The notes under the pieces are model-generated. The model was given only the letters and a program-made list of their open reading frames with translations, was not told the origin of the DNA and searched no databases. A stretch of DNA of 64,000 bases from Novosphingobium kaempferiae (lineage in GTDB: Bacteria; Pseudomonadota; Alphaproteobacteria; Sphingomonadales; Sphingomonadaceae): assembly GCF_021227995.1 (NCBI RefSeq), contig NZ_CP089301.1, forward strand, positions 620,001 to 684,000, written 5' to 3'. Positions 61,578-64,000 of the stretch are shown piece by piece. The position numbers and the translations under genes were made by a program. Numbering within the stretch: the stretch's first letter is position 1; the number at the start of each line of letters is the position of its first letter.

Positions 61578-62756
61578 TCAGGCTGCTGCCCGCCCTGGAA
61601 GCGGATCATCATCAGGATCAAAGAATAGCACCTGTGCTTTGCCTCGCGCTTTCGACTGATATAGGGCCGCGTCGGCGCAGCCGATCAATTTCTCCAATTC
61701 GATCCCGCATTCCGGTACCATGGCGATCCCGATGCTGGCCGTGACCTGCATAGTAACACCTTCAAATTCATAAGCTTCGCTGATCTGCCTAATGATGCGG
61801 CGTCCCGTTAACTCGGCCTGATCTCGGTGGCGGACATCAGACTGGATGATGAGGAACTCGTCGCCGCCAAGCCGGCATGCCAAATCAGAGGCTCTGATCG
61901 TCGATCGCAAGCGCTGCGCCACTTCGACCAGCAGCTTGTCTCCGGCGGGATGACCAAAATGATCGTTCACCGCTTTGAAGCCGTCCAGGTCCATGTAGTG
62001 CACCGCAAGCTGGCTTTGTGACAGGCGGGATAAGCTGTAGAGCTCGTGAAAGGCTTCGCGCACCAAGAGGCGGTTTGGCAAGCCGGTCAGCGGATCATAT
62101 TTTGCAAGCTTCGCCATGTCCTGCTTAGTCGAGAGGTGCTCTACGGCCGATGCGTGGAGGTGCGCTGCAGATTGCAGGCTCATCAGCCCGACAGCAATTA
62201 GCAGGAAAGCCTCAAGGAAGAAGAATTCGGAATGGAGCCGCTCGGCATGATCGCTGGCGGCGTGGACCAGCATGGCGGTCACCGTCGGTAGCACCGCGAT
62301 TGTGACGCTCACCATGCAAAGGCGCAATCTCGAGGAGGTCCGCGAGACGATCCCCGCTCCGAACGTGAAGACAAGACTAATCGTCGCCAGATGGATCAGG
62401 GGGGCGTGGGCGGTGAGCCCCCGAACGTTGAGAGCCGCCAGCAAAATTGCGAACAGATAGGTCAGCAGCTCATACGCGGACTCCCAGCGTCGCAGGGCGG
62501 CGACCTCCTGGGAAGCACCACCAGACCGATGATAGCGACTGATGAGAACGACGCGTGCAGCTGTTACCGCGACTGCGGCAATGGTCAAACCGGCTATCAT
62601 TGTGTCGGTCCATTTCAGGTAGATCAACAAACCGACAATTGCGTAGAGCGCGCCGAAACCGGCTATGGGCAATCGCATGGTGAAGAGGGTCGACACCAGG
62701 TCACGATAGACCTCGTCCGAGACCGGAACCCCGCCGCGTCCGGACCACGGCATCAT
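61578..62756 (-). CDS. Membrane-bound diguanylate cyclase (GGDEF)
   Basis: The 392-residue protein has about six membrane segments in residues 25-200 (LPIAGFGALYAIVGLLIYL, TIAAVAVTAARVVLI, LFAILLAALNVRGL, LVFTFGAGIVS, VTIAVLPTVTAMLV, FLLIAVGLMSL) and a C-terminal GGDEF domain: YDPLTGLPNRLLV, DGFKAVNDHFGHPAGD and RLGGDEFLII. RASD five residues upstream is an I-site, so the enzyme is likely feedback-inhibited. The layout resembles plasmid- and chromosome-borne cyclases of this order. A GGGGAGG site precedes ATG 62756 (ATGATG). Confidence 0.93.
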   Translation of the reverse strand: MMPWSGRGGVPVSDEVYRDLVSTLFTMRLPIAGFGALYAIVGLLIYLKWTDTMIAGLTIAAVAVTAARVVLISRYHRSGGASQEVAALRRWESAYELLTYLFAILLAALNVRGLTAHAPLIHLATISLVFTFGAGIVSRTSSRLRLCMVSVTIAVLPTVTAMLVHAASDHAERLHSEFFFLEAFLLIAVGLMSLQSAAHLHASAVEHLSTKQDMAKLAKYDPLTGLPNRLLVREAFHELYSLSRLSQSQLAVHYMDLDGFKAVNDHFGHPAGDKLLVEVAQRLRSTIRASDLACRLGGDEFLIIQSDVRHRDQAELTGRRIIRQISEAYEFEGVTMQVTASIGIAMVPECGIELEKLIGCADAALYQSKARGKAQVLFFDPDDDPLPGRAAA

Positions 62757-63064
62757 ACCCCCTCCCCTTCGCCCCTGCGCTTCTCGTCTTCTCTCCATCG
62801 ATCACCATCTCCCGCCGAGAGGTTAAGACAAACCTACTGCTGCGGCGAACCGTTGCGCCTTTGCCGACGATTTCCCAGCATTGGAGCAGCATCGCTGGCG
62901 CCTCCGTGCATAATCCGAGAAGGGTAATCGCCCGGGGCGCAGGCGCTTGGCCTAGTAGGCACTCACCTCCGCCCAAGAACCTCTATGATCACTATAACCC
63001 ACACTCATTTTTAACCGAACGGCTCTATCAGGCCGTGTAGAGTCGCCAAATAGTGATGCCGCCA
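62757..63064. other. Divergent intergenic region
   Basis: It lies between the minus-strand cyclase and the plus-strand PAS sensor, so it should hold both promoters. No clear -35/-10 pair or hairpin stands out. Confidence 0.4.
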
Positions 63065-64000
63065 ATGAAATTCAGTCCGCGTAATCAGATCGCGCATGGC
63101 TCCGATGCGGTTCTTCAGGCGCAATACTCTGCTTTGCGGACGCAAATTCCGCTGATGTACGCGCTCATGGCCGTCAACGTGCTCTTCCTGACGGCCGCGA
63201 CGTACGGGCAGGTTCCGTCCGCCCATAGCGTCGGGGTGCCGGGTGTGCTTTGCACGTTGATTGGGGTTCGGGCCGCGGCCTGGCTCTTTCGTCGCGGAAG
63301 AAATCCCGATCCCGCCAGAATTCGTCGCTACCTAATGGGCACGGTCGCGGCATCGGTACTCCTGAGTTCCGCGTTCGGAGGTTGGGGGTATCTGCTCATG
63401 AGCGAAGCCGAGCCTGTCGGTATTCCTTCGATAGCGTTGTTTGTCTTTGTGGGGTCCATCAGCTGTTGCTACTGTCTGCATGCGCTGCCGGTGGCAGGAT
63501 GGTGCGTCCTCCTCTTCGGCGCTCTCCCCGTCACGGCGCGACTGGTGTTTTCATCCGACACCTATCTTATGGGCATCGGCCTCACGTTCTTTGTAGCGTC
63601 CGGCGTCATCCTGCGATCGCTCTCCAAAAGCCACGCCGCCTTCCGGGAAACTCTGCACTCGCGTTCGGAGATGAGTGCCCTCATCGATGCTCTTCAATCC
63701 AGTCAGGAACACTACCGCCACTCCGTCGCCCTCAACCCGCAGATCCCGTGGATCACTGACAAGACCGGCGCCGTTATCGAACTTAGTCCCCGCTGGACGA
63801 AGCTGACCGGTATGAGAAGTGAGGAAGCTCTCGGCTGGGGTTGGACGGCCGCGGTTCACAGTGACGATCTGCCGCACGTCCAGGAAATCTGGGCCGCTGC
63901 ATTGGAATGCTCGGATGGGGGCGGACATGCCGACGTTCGATATCGCCTTCGGCTTGCCGCTGGCGATTTTCGCTGGTTCCGCGCCCGTGCTCTTCCCCGC
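63065..64000 (+). CDS. Membrane PAS-domain sensor, truncated by window end
   Basis: From ATG 63065 an open frame of 312 codons runs off the window. It has about six membrane segments (LMYALMAVNVLFLTAATYG, VASVLLSS near residue 100, SIALFVFVGSISCCYCLHAL, GWCVLLFGALPVTARLVF, GIGLTFFVASGVILRSL). A PAS domain begins near residue 220 (HSVALNPQIPWITDKTGAV, WTKLTGMRSEEALGWGW, AAVHSDDL, FRWFRARALP). The output domain lies beyond the window; GGDEF/EAL or kinase are both possible. The transmembrane style resembles the neighbouring cyclase. Confidence 0.85.
   Translation, partial: MKFSPRNQIAHGSDAVLQAQYSALRTQIPLMYALMAVNVLFLTAATYGQVPSAHSVGVPGVLCTLIGVRAAAWLFRRGRNPDPARIRRYLMGTVAASVLLSSAFGGWGYLLMSEAEPVGIPSIALFVFVGSISCCYCLHALPVAGWCVLLFGALPVTARLVFSSDTYLMGIGLTFFVASGVILRSLSKSHAAFRETLHSRSEMSALIDALQSSQEHYRHSVALNPQIPWITDKTGAVIELSPRWTKLTGMRSEEALGWGWTAAVHSDDLPHVQEIWAAALECSDGGGHADVRYRLRLAAGDFRWFRARALPR

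Noticed and set aside
1..64000. CRISPR arrays, rRNA, tRNA and complete insertion sequences
   Set aside because: Looked for by eye and not found; only a short IS110-type transposase tail is present.

Overview
The window reads as high-GC alphaproteobacterial DNA, most likely from a sphingomonad (Sphingomonas, Sphingobium or Novosphingobium type). That rests on codon use and on recognisable families: DUF6766, DUF2383, DUF1289, the DUF736/DUF2493/DUF932 plasmid set and the pRiA4b ORF-3 family. Conjugation and partition genes together with many decayed genes suggest a large plasmid or an integrated conjugative element. No rRNA, tRNA or CRISPR array was seen.

Layout. 1-3.2 kb: decayed genes (a frameshifted membrane protein, an IS110-type transposase tail, a frameshifted hemerythrin) and an isochorismatase-like hydrolase. 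3.5-7.5 kb: a minus-strand stress cluster (thioredoxin-reductase-like enzyme, PRC-barrel membrane protein, DUF6766, Crp/Fnr regulator, hemerythrin). 7.9-14.7 kb: five overlapping plus-strand genes: large-subunit catalase, ankyrin protein, a 750-residue protein of unknown function, a short-chain dehydrogenase and a GH130 enzyme. 14.7-23.2 kb: a receiver-like protein, a haem-oxygenase-like iron enzyme, a dead PAS/histidine kinase, a YihY protein, a broken response regulator and an intact hybrid kinase. 23.6-32 kb: a conjugative DNA-processing module (lytic transglycosylase, MobF relaxase-helicase, coupling protein, ribbon-helix-helix protein) beside a candidate oriT, then DUF2493 and DUF736 plasmid genes. 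33.7-35.3 kb: an AbiE toxin-antitoxin pair whose toxin has an in-frame stop. 35.7-45 kb: pRiA4b ORF-3 protein, Hsp20 with a possible RNA thermometer, DUF2383, a diguanylate cyclase, YoaK, PilZ and small proteins. 45.8-53.9 kb: an orphan PD-(D/E)XK nuclease, small plasmid genes, an AbiEii-type toxin with an unfamiliar partner, DUF932 and a strawberry-notch helicase remnant. 54.2-61.5 kb: a large ParB, a CHC2/Toprim primase-like protein, a sigma region-4-like protein, a tail-anchored LuxR-type regulator, a RadC homologue and VapBC. 61.6-64 kb: a second diguanylate cyclase and a membrane PAS sensor cut by the window end.

How it fits together. Three themes recur: oxidative and envelope stress defence, cyclic-di-GMP signalling (two GGDEF proteins with I-sites plus PilZ), and plasmid maintenance and transfer (relaxase, coupling protein, ParB, three toxin-antitoxin-like loci). 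No type IV secretion channel genes are present. At least ten genes are broken, several by pairs of indels that restore the frame, which means either active decay or local sequence errors.
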